This document shows positions 33,268 to 41,580 of a stretch of 64,000 bases of DNA, piece by piece; positions within the stretch are counted from its first letter, which is position 1, and every line of letters begins with the position of its first letter. Made by a program: the position numbers and the translations under genes. The notes beneath the pieces were generated by a model. It worked only from the letters and a program-made list of their open reading frames with translations, ran no database searches and was not told the DNA's origin. Origin of the DNA: Methanoculleus sp. (GTDB taxonomy: Archaea; Halobacteriota; Methanomicrobia; Methanomicrobiales; Methanoculleaceae); contig JAHDQM010000047.1 of assembly GCA_018433835.1 (NCBI GenBank), positions 49,612 to 113,611 on the forward strand, written 5' to 3'.

Positions 33268-34284
33268 TCAGAACAATCGGGACTGTTTTGCCTGATGAAT
33301 AAACCGTTCAACCTCCATGAGGAAATATTTTTCTTCTACCTCGATGCTGATGCTGTTTCGGCCCCATCGTGCAGCAGCGAGACCGGTAGTCCCCGTACCA
33401 CCGAAGGGGTCGAGGACAGTATCGCCCACGAAAGAGAACATCCGCACAAGTCTCTCAGCCAGTTCCAGGGGGTAGGGCGCAGGGTGCTCCCGGGTCGATG
33501 CTCCCTTAAGGTCCCAGACCTGGCGGAACCATGCCTTCTGATTCTCCTCTGAGATGACCGAGAGCAGCCGTGCCTCAAGTGTGGGCTTCCGGTAGCCGCC
33601 GGATTTCCTCTGGAAGAGGATATACTCTATATCGTTTTTGACGATCCCGTTGGGCTCATAGGGTTTGCCCAGGAACGATCCCGGCGAGTCTGCCTCAAAG
33701 CAGGCATTGGCTATCTTGTACCAGATGACCGGGGCCAGATTGTCGAACCCGATCTTCCGGCAGTGTTCCTGAATGCTGGCGTGGAGAGGCATGACGAGAT
33801 GACGCCCGACCTCCCGTCGGGGTAAACAGACGTCGCCGACAACGATGACCAGACGGCCTCCAGGGACGAGAACCCGGTAAATGTGTCTCCAGACCCGGTC
33901 GAGTTCTTCTAAGAAGGCCTCATAGTCCTCAATCTGTCCGAGTTGTTCGTCTTTCTCAGGGTATCTCTTCAGGGTCCAGTAGGGAGGCGATGTCACGACC
34001 AGATGAACGCTCTCATCAGGGAGAAACTCAAGGTTGCGGCTATCTGCATTTATAAAACGGTGGTATGTCGGCAGATTGCCGGATATGGCTTCAATCTCTT
34101 TCATCAGCGAGGGATTCTTGGCTATCATCGGGATAGCACACTGACCTCCTGTCTCCGCCAGTTCGAGGATCTCAGCAGGCACATGGTTCTCCAGCGGCTG
34201 ATCCTGCCCGGTTTTATTGATAAAGAACGATCTCTCGGCAACGATGGGGAGCGTTCCCGGCGGATGAAATGGTCTGGAGCTCAT
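33268..34284 (-). CDS. Site-specific DNA methyltransferase, beta class, partner of the PaeR7I-type endonuclease
   Basis: A 338-residue DNA methyltransferase. The catalytic motif TSPPYW is at 98-103 and the AdoMet motif DPFGGTGTTGLAA at 292-304, the beta-class order. SPPYW is commonest in N4-cytosine methylases, but some N6-adenine enzymes have it too. The target-recognition region lies between the motifs (about 150-280). It is immediately upstream of the endonuclease gene. The start at 34284 lacks a ribosome binding site; GGATATTAAT about 20-30 bases upstream may be the TATA element of a leaderless transcript. Classical PaeR7I methylases are gamma-class adenine methylases, so this pairing is unusual. 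Confidence 0.88.
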   Translation of the reverse strand: MSSRPFHPPGTLPIVAERSFFINKTGQDQPLENHVPAEILELAETGGQCAIPMIAKNPSLMKEIEAISGNLPTYHRFINADSRNLEFLPDESVHLVVTSPPYWTLKRYPEKDEQLGQIEDYEAFLEELDRVWRHIYRVLVPGGRLVIVVGDVCLPRREVGRHLVMPLHASIQEHCRKIGFDNLAPVIWYKIANACFEADSPGSFLGKPYEPNGIVKNDIEYILFQRKSGGYRKPTLEARLLSVISEENQKAWFRQVWDLKGASTREHPAPYPLELAERLVRMFSFVGDTVLDPFGGTGTTGLAAARWGRNSISIEVEEKYFLMEVERFIHQAKQSRLF

Positions 34285-34887
34285 GCTTCTGCTTCTATGA
34301 TTAATATCCCTTATCAAATAATTGTACCGGAGTCTTCTTCTCGCGGGTTTCACCCCGGGTTCTTCGTGTGGGCTGGCACCCAAGTGGGGAAGCCCTTTGG
34401 CCGTCTCCCCGGCAGAGGGGTTCCGCCCGGTCGTCGCAACGATGGCGAGGCGGGTGCCGCCCGTGAACTACCCCGCGCTCACCGGTGCGGAGATCTCCGG
34501 GGATCGTTTCCCTCCGCATTGAGAGCGGGTTCACAGGTTCGATGACGTACTCCATACTTACGCTGCCATATCAGCGCGCTTCTAGTATCAAGATGCGCCG
34601 TGTGGAGCGTGAAAGTGAACCCACGTTAATAGATCCTCCGGGTCTCCCGAATCTCCTTCTTGTCGCGGAAGTGGAACAGAGAGGTGTTCTCATTAATCTG
34701 CCTCGCTTTAGCGTATTCCTCCATCAAAGAGGCATACCTTACCGGGGAACGGACCTATTCACAACAGGGTAGTATCTTCAATTTCCGATACGCTTCAAAA
34801 AAAGAGCCAGGGTAGTATCCCCGGCGTTCAGGCGTCAATCTGTTCGAGTTCCCGGCCGGGAGGGCGACTGTCCGAAGGTGCGAAACC
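34285..34887. other. Mixed-composition intergenic region flanking the restriction-modification pair
   Basis: About 600 bases between the methyltransferase start and the stomatin gene. The composition changes from GC-rich (34360-34540) to AT-richer (34550-34800). Apart from one short possible reading frame on the minus strand (34626-34724) I see no convincing gene, tRNA or transposon end. It may hold debris of the element that delivered the restriction genes. Confidence 0.5.
34626..34724 (-). CDS. Possible small protein or remnant (32 residues)
   Basis: The minus-strand frame from ATG 34724 reads MEEYAKARQINENTSLFHF and ends RDKKEIRETRRIY. It is rich in charged residues and looks like a genuine protein C-terminus rather than random sequence. 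Upstream in frame the codons for RYASL continue until a stop about 11 codons earlier, so either this is a short gene or the tail of a decayed one. GATGGAGG overlaps the start but no proper ribosome binding site is placed before it. I cannot assign a family. Confidence 0.25.
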   Translation of the reverse strand: MEEYAKARQINENTSLFHFRDKKEIRETRRIY

Positions 34888-35979
34888 TCACAGTTCCTCC
34901 TTGTCTCCCTTCCCGATCAGGTCCCGCGACTTCTTCTGCATCTCGACGTCGATATCGGTCTCGATGCTCTTTACCGCCTCCTCCGCGGTCCGGACCACGT
35001 CCCGGCCCGGGATCTCCCCGAGGATATCCTCCGGCGGCAGTTCGGCGCCTTCCGGAACCTCAGGAGCCTCGGCCGTAGCACCGAGGTACTCGGCGGCCTG
35101 CTTGACGACGCTCGAGAGCTCGAACGGGAATATGATCTTCGTCGCCTGGCCTTCGGCCATCTGCTTTAAGGCGTCGAGCGAGAGGACCGTGATTGCCCGC
35201 TTATCAAGCGGCCGGGCGCCGACCGAGAGGATGCGCAGCCCCTGCGCCTCGCCCTGCGCCTGCAGGATCCTCGATAGCCGTTCGCCCTCGGCCCGCAGGA
35301 TCTTGCTCTGCCGCTCGCCCTCGGCCTCCAGGATGATGCTCTGCCGGCTCCCCTCGGCCCGCAGGATCGCCGCACGCTTCTCACCGTCGGCACGGAGGAT
35401 CGCGGCACGCCGCTCACGCTCGGCCGCGGTCTGCTCGGTCATCGCCTGCTTGACCGCACCCACCGGGTCGACCTCCTTGATCTCCACCCGCTCGACCTTC
35501 ACGCCCCAGGCGTCGGTCTCCCGGTCCAGGATATCCCGGAGGCGGGCGTTGATGACGTCCCGGTTGTAGAGCACCTCGTCGAGCTCCATATCACCGATGA
35601 TCCCGCGCAGGCTCGTCTGCGCCAGCGCCACCGTCGCCGACCGGTAGTTCATCACCTCGAAGTAGGCCTTCTCCGGGTCGGTCACCCGGACGTAGACGAT
35701 CGCGTCCACGTTCGTCGGGGAGTTGTCCTTCGTGATCACCTCCTGCTGCGGGACGTCCATCACCTCTGTGCGGAGGTCGAGTTTCTTGACCACCGTGATC
35801 AGCGGGACCACCCACCTGAAGCCGGGATTCATCCTCCCGATGTACTGCCCGAGACGTATCTGGAGCCCCTGTTCGTACGGCTGGACAATCACCACGCCAC
35901 GGGCGAAGATGATGATGATGACGATAATGAGAAAGACAGTAATTAACCCCGTCCACGGGATCTGTCCGGTTAAAAGCAT
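34888..35979 (-). CDS. SPFH/stomatin-like membrane protein (band 7)
   Basis: A 363-residue protein with an N-terminal membrane hairpin (about 10-30), the SPFH domain (about 30-200, with VQPYEQGLQIRLGQYIGRMNPG in part: GLQIRLGQYIGRMNPGFRW) and a long charged coiled coil in which the unit (R/A)AEGERQSKILRAEGERL is repeated. These proteins form large rings in membranes and organise microdomains. The start at 35979 has a strong AAGGAGGT ribosome binding site lying in the end of the nfeD-like gene. The pairing of stomatin with NfeD is conserved across prokaryotes, and NfeD is thought to act with it. Confidence 0.92.
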   Translation of the reverse strand: MLLTGQIPWTGLITVFLIIVIIIIFARGVVIVQPYEQGLQIRLGQYIGRMNPGFRWVVPLITVVKKLDLRTEVMDVPQQEVITKDNSPTNVDAIVYVRVTDPEKAYFEVMNYRSATVALAQTSLRGIIGDMELDEVLYNRDVINARLRDILDRETDAWGVKVERVEIKEVDPVGAVKQAMTEQTAAERERRAAILRADGEKRAAILRAEGSRQSIILEAEGERQSKILRAEGERLSRILQAQGEAQGLRILSVGARPLDKRAITVLSLDALKQMAEGQATKIIFPFELSSVVKQAAEYLGATAEAPEVPEGAELPPEDILGEIPGRDVVRTAEEAVKSIETDIDVEMQKKSRDLIGKGDKEEL

Positions 35980-35980
35980 C

Positions 35981-36439
35981 TTACACAACCTCCTTCACGA
36001 CGACGTGCACCCCTTCGGAGCGGACGACGATAACCCTTCTCCCGGCCGGGATGCTCCCGGACTCGGCACGCGCACTCCATTCCGTGCTCCCTAGCCGCAC
36101 CTTCCCTGCGAGCGTCTCCGGATCGACCGGAGCGACCACCATCCCCTCGAGGCCGACAAGCGAGTCCCGGGAGATGGTCGTCGGCGGTCCCCTCCCCGGC
36201 GTGAGACGGCCGTAGAGCCAGACGGTGACCGAGGCCGCTCCGATTGCCGCCAGAACCCCGACGACGAGGGCAATGGGCGAACTGAGGATATCGACGCCGA
36301 GGAGGAGGAGGACACCGAGGATGATCAGGACCGTCGCGGGGACGGCGATGAAGAACCCGGGCTCGTAGACCTCGACCAGGAGCAGCACCGCCCCGAGCAC
36401 GATCAGCACCCAGCCGAGAGCGATCCCCTCTGCAAGCAT
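35981..36439 (-). CDS. NfeD-like membrane protein with C-terminal OB fold
   Basis: A 152-residue short-form NfeD. Four hydrophobic segments occupy residues 5-75, followed by a soluble beta-rich OB domain (about 92-152: LVGLEGMVVAPVDPETLAGKV...WSARAESG...IVVRSEGVHVVVKEV). The serine-protease ClpP-like domain of long NfeD proteins is absent, as usual for the short form. Its stop lies one base beyond the start of the stomatin gene, whose ribosome binding site it contains, so the two are translated together. Confidence 0.9.
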   Translation of the reverse strand: MLAEGIALGWVLIVLGAVLLLVEVYEPGFFIAVPATVLIILGVLLLLGVDILSSPIALVVGVLAAIGAASVTVWLYGRLTPGRGPPTTISRDSLVGLEGMVVAPVDPETLAGKVRLGSTEWSARAESGSIPAGRRVIVVRSEGVHVVVKEVV

Positions 36440-36489
36440 AGAGATTGAGTCGGCTTTTGGCTATAAAAGCATGCTGAGTGGACGCCGCT

Positions 36490-37101
36490 TCACCCGAGGT
36501 CCATCACCGGCGTGATCCGGGGCGGCACGGTCCGTTCGACCGTGAGCAGGACGCCGCCGGGCGGGGTGATGCAGATGTGGAACGCTTCACCGGCCGCTTG
36601 CGCCCGGGAAGGGTAGACGAGCAGGTCGAACTGTTCCCCGGGTTCGAGGAGGGTGTCGTCGTCCGCCTGCAGGAAAGGAATGGTGTGCCCCGTCCGGACG
36701 ATCGTCCAGTTCCCGGGCTGCACCGGCACCTCCACGGTCCTCGCGAGGCGTTCGGTTCGGTCCCGGGTGGCGATCTCGACCGTGGCCCGGCTCATATCGA
36801 CGCTCCCCATATCGCCGACAAAAAGGCGGACGCTGCAGGAAACCGACCCCATTCTTGAGGGATCGGGCCGGTCGCACCACAGATCGACGCCGTCGACACT
36901 CCCGCTCGCGAGCGCGTAGCCGTAGACATCGCCGAAGACGGTCAGACATCCCCCGGTCTCCTCGAGGGCAGAGTAGACGAGGCCTGCCGGAGGGCCGGGG
37001 GGAACGGCCGGTGCGTGGACCGCAAGCACGGCAAGCAGGACCGTCACGACCCCGAGGATCGCCCACTCGAGCACCGTGAGACCGCCGTCCGCCGAATCCA
37101 T
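36490..37101 (-). CDS. Archaellin-like protein with class III signal peptide
   Basis: A 203-residue protein. The N-terminus MDSADGGLTVLEWAIL has the class III (prepilin/preflagellin) signal: cleavage after Gly7 would leave LTVLEWA, with Glu at the conserved position +5 and a hydrophobic helix after it. The remaining domain contains the archaellin patterns ASGSVDGVDLW, SVDMSRATVEI and the ending VLLTVERTVPPRITPVMDLG, which matches archaellin C-termini of methanogens. It is therefore an archaellin or a related surface filament subunit. No other archaellum genes lie in the window, so it may be an orphan minor subunit. A C at 52 and others could form disulfides. Confidence 0.7.
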   Translation of the reverse strand: MDSADGGLTVLEWAILGVVTVLLAVLAVHAPAVPPGPPAGLVYSALEETGGCLTVFGDVYGYALASGSVDGVDLWCDRPDPSRMGSVSCSVRLFVGDMGSVDMSRATVEIATRDRTERLARTVEVPVQPGNWTIVRTGHTIPFLQADDDTLLEPGEQFDLLVYPSRAQAAGEAFHICITPPGGVLLTVERTVPPRITPVMDLG

Positions 37102-37133
37102 ACGGTATCCTCGCCTGCAGGGGTAATATATCC

Positions 37134-38108
37134 CTACGCTCCGCCCCGGAGCCTGTTTGCACGGGCAAAGACCGCCGGAGCGCCGAACGAGACCCAGGCA
37201 CCGGCAACGGCGGCCCGGAGGTACTGGAGGAGGTAGGCGGCGGGAACGGCGTCCGGCGGGACAAGGAGCCCGAGCCCGAACCAGATCGCCCCGGTCACGG
37301 CGATCCCGAAGATGTAGCGGAGCAGGCGGACAGACCCAATCTCAGCGGCGCACATGCTGCCACGGTGGCGCTCTGCCGCCGCACCGGCCGCAAACCCGAA
37401 GAAGAGCCCCGATGCCGTGACGGTGTCCCGGAGGAAAAGCGGGTGGATGGGCTCCCCTGACCGCTCGAGCGCCCCCGCCGCCCAGGACGCGGGAACCTGC
37501 CAGTCCCCGAGTGCCGCGAGGGCGGCAAAGGAAGGCAGCGCCAGGGCGAGGGAACCCGCGAACGCGACGAGCACCTGCCCCGAGAGCGGGAGGGCGGCGA
37601 CCCGGCGGCCCACCGGCTTCTCGAGAGCGAGGAACCCGAGAAGGACGACGACGCCGACCGCCCAGCCCGCGACGACATCGGTCGGGAAGTGGACCCCGAG
37701 AACGACCCTTGATCCGCCGATGAGGAGAGCCATCACGGCCGCGAAAGCCCAGAACCACCCGCGCCGGGTGTCGACGGCGAGCAGCCCCCAGAGCGCCACC
37801 GACCCTTGAGCGTGCGCCGACGGCAGCCCGAACGACGGGTAATTCCCGAGCGCCCTGACCTCCGGGCTGACCCAGTAGGGACGGGGGAGGTGGAACGCGA
37901 CTTTGAGGGCCTCGTTGATCCCGCCCGATATTCCCATGAGGAGACCGAGACGGAGACCGAGGCGCGGGTCCCAGCACCAGTAAAGGATCGGGATGACAAG
38001 CAGGTAGAATTCCGGCTGCCCGAGGAACGAGAAGAACCGCATCGGGACCTCGAGCCACGCCGCCTGTGTCTGGAGCGCCTGGATGAATACGATCTGGATA
38101 TCGGTCAT
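37134..38108 (-). CDS. PAP2-family membrane phosphatase
   Basis: A 324-residue membrane protein with the three PAP2 phosphatase motifs: K-x6-R-P in KVAFHLPRP, PSAH in GLPSAHAQG and S-R-x5-H-x3-D in SRVVLGVHFPTD. The core occupies residues 30-160 and about five extra membrane segments follow. PAP2 enzymes remove phosphate from lipid or isoprenyl phosphates, so polyprenyl or lipid phosphate turnover is a fair guess. The start at 38108 overlaps the stop of the MarC-like gene (ATGA), which couples the two. Confidence 0.88.
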   Translation of the reverse strand: MTDIQIVFIQALQTQAAWLEVPMRFFSFLGQPEFYLLVIPILYWCWDPRLGLRLGLLMGISGGINEALKVAFHLPRPYWVSPEVRALGNYPSFGLPSAHAQGSVALWGLLAVDTRRGWFWAFAAVMALLIGGSRVVLGVHFPTDVVAGWAVGVVVLLGFLALEKPVGRRVAALPLSGQVLVAFAGSLALALPSFAALAALGDWQVPASWAAGALERSGEPIHPLFLRDTVTASGLFFGFAAGAAAERHRGSMCAAEIGSVRLLRYIFGIAVTGAIWFGLGLLVPPDAVPAAYLLQYLRAAVAGAWVSFGAPAVFARANRLRGGA

Positions 38109-38548
38109 ACCCTCCACCCGATCTCAACGTTCGCGAGCAGCCGGGGCATCGCCTCCGCGATTCCGCTGATGATGAACTGGACGGCGATCGCAAGGACGAT
38201 GATCGCCATCAGTTTCGGGACGACGGCGATATTCTCCAGGTCCGCGGCCCGGTAGGACTCGGTGCGCTGACCGAGCATCCCGGTCGCCACGGTGACGAGC
38301 AGGATACCCACGGCGATCCGGAACGCCGGGACGGTGATGTTGAAGATCGAGAAGATCAACTGCCCGGTGAGGGCAAAGAAGACGAGGACGACCGACGAGA
38401 TCCGGATCACCGTGCGGATGATTTCCCTGCGCTCCCTCCAGGTCATCTCCTCGGTGAGCGCCGTACAGACCGCAGTCGTGGAGGCCGGGTTCATCACCAC
38501 GACCAGGGTGAACCCGACAGCCCCGGCGGCCTCCGCCATCAGGTCCAT
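38105..38548 (-). CDS. Shortened MarC-family membrane protein
   Basis: A 147-residue member of the MarC family, whose function is unknown despite the name. The first three helices are normal (VVVMNPASTTAVCTALTEEMTWRERREII, here in part: MNPASTTAVCTALTEEM; then FRIAVGILLVTVATGML). After ENIAVVP the sequence jumps straight to KLMAIIVLAIAVQFIISGI, which corresponds to the last helix of ordinary MarC (about 200 residues). The central part with the G-P-G loop and two helices is missing. The reading frame is intact, so this is an in-frame internal deletion or a natural short variant. It is coupled to the downstream PAP2 gene. Confidence 0.7.
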   Translation of the reverse strand: MDLMAEAAGAVGFTLVVVMNPASTTAVCTALTEEMTWRERREIIRTVIRISSVVLVFFALTGQLIFSIFNITVPAFRIAVGILLVTVATGMLGQRTESYRAADLENIAVVPKLMAIIVLAIAVQFIISGIAEAMPRLLANVEIGWRV

Positions 38549-38606
38549 ACCGGATCACCGCACCCTGGTATCATGAACCCTCGTGGGAGGAGGACGCATA
38601 GGTATT

Positions 38607-39785
38607 TTACGGTTTTCCGGCCGTGCCAGCTTCGGGAACGTGGACCGCGGGAAACGCGTCGAGGAGCTCTCGCGTCAGTTCGGCTCCGACCGACGGCTGG
38701 ACGGACTCGAGCCAGAGGAAGAACCCTGCCATGTGGGGAGTCCGCCGGCTCTCGAACTTGAACCCGCCTGCCTTGCTCGGCACCATCTTGAGGTACTCCT
38801 TCCTGTTGCGTGTCCGCAGGTAGATGATCGGCCGGTACTCCGGGATGTTCACGGCGAGGATGACCTTCGAGAACTGCTTCTGGATCGTATCCGGGTCATA
38901 GGTCTTCCCCTTGATGCGGATGGGATACCGGGCATCAAGCATCCGGAGGGCGGAGGGGTAGAGTCCGCCGAAGAGGACTTTTTTCACGATCGGCGGGATT
39001 TCGTCCGGGGTGCCGAGTTCCCCGATACCTTTCTTCGAGGTGACGGCGGCGATGATGCTCTGCATCCGCTCGTCGTGCAGTTTCTTGTAGTCGAACGGCC
39101 GCCGCGGGGGGATGTCGGCTATCGAGACCAGTTTCTTGTGCCGGATCTGGCGGGCAGGGCTCCGCTTCAGGTCCTGCGGGCGGATCAGGGCCTTCAAGTC
39201 CTCGCAGGTAGGGGTGGTGAGGAGGGCGTTGTCGGGTTCCTTGAGGAGGCGGCGAACGACGGCAGTCCGGGATATGTCGACCGAGGAGATGAGGAGGAAC
39301 GGCACGGTCGGCTGCCCGTAGAGATAGCCGAAGAGCTGTTTCTTGTAGCGAATCTCCGCCTCGAACTCTTTTAAGTCGGCAGGAGAGGTGATGATCTCCC
39401 CGAACGTCAGTGCCCCGGTGTGGTCGACGAGCATCATGTCGACTTCCGCGAGGTCCTGGCCGTTTCCCCGGACCTTGATATCCCCGATGTTCGAGTAGAA
39501 GAGCCCGTTCTGGCCGAGCTGCGCGCGCCGGACCCTCGTCGGCCCGTCGGCACCCCGGGCCACGACGGAGAGGATGAGGTCGGTCTTAAGCGAGAGGTCG
39601 AGGATCATCTCGTAGACGATCGCCTCAAACCACCGCCCTTCGGCTGTGCGCATCTCGGGAATATCCTCGGAGAAGAGTTTTTTTCGATCTGCGGGGCGCA
39701 GGTGGCGCAGCGCTCTCATGATGACCGCCCGCGTCGGCTGGAGCGAGCTGAAGTTTTTGTCGAGCCACGTAATCATCTGTAACAT
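38607..39785 (-). CDS. Conserved-looking protein of unknown function, possible degenerate PD-(D/E)XK fold
   Basis: A 392-residue soluble protein I do not recognise. Residues 40-190 show a pattern that recalls restriction-nuclease-like folds: RWFEAIVYEMILD, then IGDIKVRG, LAEVDMMLVDHTGALTFGEIITS and a lysine-rich helix YKKQLFGYLYG. The expected E-x-K is E-I-I, so the nuclease site would be incomplete. The C-terminal half (KTYDPDTIQKQFSKVILAV..., LRTRNRKEYLKMVPSK) gives no clue. Starts at 39794 (GTG), 39785 and 39776 (both ATG) are all possible; 39785 is used here. The gene seems monocistronic. Confidence 0.65.
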   Translation of the reverse strand: MLQMITWLDKNFSSLQPTRAVIMRALRHLRPADRKKLFSEDIPEMRTAEGRWFEAIVYEMILDLSLKTDLILSVVARGADGPTRVRRAQLGQNGLFYSNIGDIKVRGNGQDLAEVDMMLVDHTGALTFGEIITSPADLKEFEAEIRYKKQLFGYLYGQPTVPFLLISSVDISRTAVVRRLLKEPDNALLTTPTCEDLKALIRPQDLKRSPARQIRHKKLVSIADIPPRRPFDYKKLHDERMQSIIAAVTSKKGIGELGTPDEIPPIVKKVLFGGLYPSALRMLDARYPIRIKGKTYDPDTIQKQFSKVILAVNIPEYRPIIYLRTRNRKEYLKMVPSKAGGFKFESRRTPHMAGFFLWLESVQPSVGAELTRELLDAFPAVHVPEAGTAGKP

Positions 39786-40043
39786 TCGTTCCACGCAACT
39801 TGGGTATTGCTATCGTATTGGGGACCGGATGGGGGTCGGAGCACTCCCTGACAGGGAAGTCTATCATCCTATAAGTGCTCATAGAGTTTCCGGTCTCCTG
39901 CACTATGAAATTACGCATGCCCTCATCACCACAAGAGGCATCGCCGCGGTCACCCTCGCGGCGGACCCCGGGGTGGGGAGAGACTGCGTTCTATCTGCGG
40001 GGCAGGAAAAAAGTAGGGTGCCGGTGCCGCGCAGCGCCCTCGA

Positions 40044-40298
40044 TCAGACCGTCTTGATAGCCTCTTCGAGCGGCATTGCCGGTGCAACGTGGGCAACCCC
40101 GTACGAGCTGAACGGCGCGGTGATCTTTAAGATGGAGCGCTCGTCCGGCGCTTCAAAGACGGCAACCGACATGTGCCTCCCCAGGAGGAGGTAGCGGTTA
40201 TGGATCTTCACATCGGAGGGGAACTGGAAGTGTTTCCAGAGTTCCAGAACCTGATGGGCGTGCTCCGGTTCGAACTGGTACCACAGGACAAACAGCAT
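40044..40298 (-). CDS. DUF3303-like small protein
   Basis: An 84-residue protein with the pattern LFVLWYQFEPEHAHQVLELWKHF, a central DVKIHNRYLLLGRHMSVAVFEA and the ending EEAIKTV, which fits the ferredoxin-like DUF3303 family of single-domain proteins; function unknown. The start at 40298 is well supported: GGTGAAG lies six bases upstream and a TATA element (40331-40338) predicts transcription from about 40308. Longer in-frame starts at 40319 and 40346 lie at or before the predicted transcript start. Confidence 0.7.
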   Translation of the reverse strand: MLFVLWYQFEPEHAHQVLELWKHFQFPSDVKIHNRYLLLGRHMSVAVFEAPDERSILKITAPFSSYGVAHVAPAMPLEEAIKTV

Positions 40299-40330
40299 CG
40301 TCTTCACCGGTTCTCCCATATCGCCACAGG

Positions 40331-40338
40331 TATAAAAA
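40331..40338 (-). promoter_or_regulatory. TATA-box promoter of the DUF3303-like gene
   Basis: On the minus strand GGTTTTTATACC is an excellent TATA element; transcription about 26 bases downstream gives a 10-base leader that carries the ribosome binding site for the ATG at 40298. Confidence 0.6.
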
Positions 40339-40367
40339 CCCTGCACCGGGGGGGTGCGACCCCCCCG

Positions 40368-41561
40368 TCACTCGTAGCGGAGCGCCTCGATAGGGTTTAA
40401 TTGCGCCGCCTTCCACGCAGGGTAGAACCCGGCGACGACGCTGGTTGCCGTCCCGAACGCCATCGCAAAGGCGACGTAGCCGATCACCACGGAAACGGGG
40501 ATCCCGGCCCCTCCCGACATGGCGAAGTCGGTGAAAAACTCCGCTACCGAGGCGCTGACGTAGTAGCCGACCGCTATGCTGACAAGCCCGCCGACCAGGC
40601 TGCCTGCGATCCCGAGGATCAGGCTCTCGTAGAGGAACATGAAGAGCACCTCCCTCCTTCGCGCCCCGATGCTCCGCATCAGCCCGATCTCCCCCGTCCG
40701 TTCCGTGACCGATATGATCATGACATTCAGGATGCTCACGCTCGCGACGAGAAGCGATACGGCACCTATGCCGAGAAGGAAGATGTTGATGGCGTCGGAG
40801 GTCTCGTAGTAGATCTCCAGGATCTCGCGCGAGTCCAGGACGTCCACGACCCCTTTTCTGCGGTTGATCTGCTGGTCGATGGCGGCCTTCACCCCCTCGA
40901 TCTCCGAGAGATCGCCGACCTTCACGACGACCCGGCTGTAGTCCTGGTCCCCGTGCCGCTCCGTGTACCAGTCCCCCGTGACGATGAGGGCATAGTCGGG
41001 GTTGATATCGATGCCCATTCCCCGTTCCGCCGCGATCCCCACAACACGGACGCTCTCGCCCCCAACCTCGATGCGACTCCCGGGGTGCAGGTCGAGTTCA
41101 TCGGCAAGGAGCGAGCCCACCATCACCCCCGACGACCTTCCCTGCGGATAGATCCCGGCTTCTTCCTCCAGCAGGAAGGGGATGTCGGCCGCCGGCATGG
41201 CATATATCGTCACGTAGCCGCTCGTATCCCGAACCTGCAGCCGATCCGATGCGAGGATCATGGGGATGACGCGGTGCTGCCCGGCGGCCTTCTCTATCAG
41301 CCCCAGGTTTCTCTCGGAGATGCGCGCGGCAAGGGTGTTTCTGGGGTCGAACGGGTCGCCACTCGATGCCGCGAGATGCGGGGTGACGAGCACGGTGTCG
41401 CTCACGTCGGAGACCAGCCCCCCCATGAGCACCGAGAGGCTGCTTCCCACGATGCCGAGGGAGGCGATCGCGATCACACCGATGATGATACCGACCGCTG
41501 CGAGGAGCGAGCGGACTTTGTGCCGCTTGAGGTTGCGCACCGCGAGATCAAGGAAGATCAT
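40368..41561 (-). CDS. MacB/FtsX-type ABC transporter permease (second of two)
   Basis: A 397-residue permease with the MacB topology: one N-terminal membrane helix (LLAAVGIIIGVIAIASLGIVG), a large extracytoplasmic domain (about 45-265), and three C-terminal helices separated by the coupling segment RTGEIGLMRSIGARRREVLFMFLYES and ending AGFYPAWKAAQLNPIEALRYE. These transporters usually move lipoproteins, peptides or signal across the envelope rather than importing nutrients. It lies 19 bases downstream of a paralogous permease gene, with the ATPase before that, so the complex is probably a heterodimer of the two permeases. Confidence 0.9.
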   Translation of the reverse strand: MIFLDLAVRNLKRHKVRSLLAAVGIIIGVIAIASLGIVGSSLSVLMGGLVSDVSDTVLVTPHLAASSGDPFDPRNTLAARISERNLGLIEKAAGQHRVIPMILASDRLQVRDTSGYVTIYAMPAADIPFLLEEEAGIYPQGRSSGVMVGSLLADELDLHPGSRIEVGGESVRVVGIAAERGMGIDINPDYALIVTGDWYTERHGDQDYSRVVVKVGDLSEIEGVKAAIDQQINRRKGVVDVLDSREILEIYYETSDAINIFLLGIGAVSLLVASVSILNVMIISVTERTGEIGLMRSIGARRREVLFMFLYESLILGIAGSLVGGLVSIAVGYYVSASVAEFFTDFAMSGGAGIPVSVVIGYVAFAMAFGTATSVVAGFYPAWKAAQLNPIEALRYE

Positions 41562-41580
41562 GCCCCGTCACACCTCTCCT

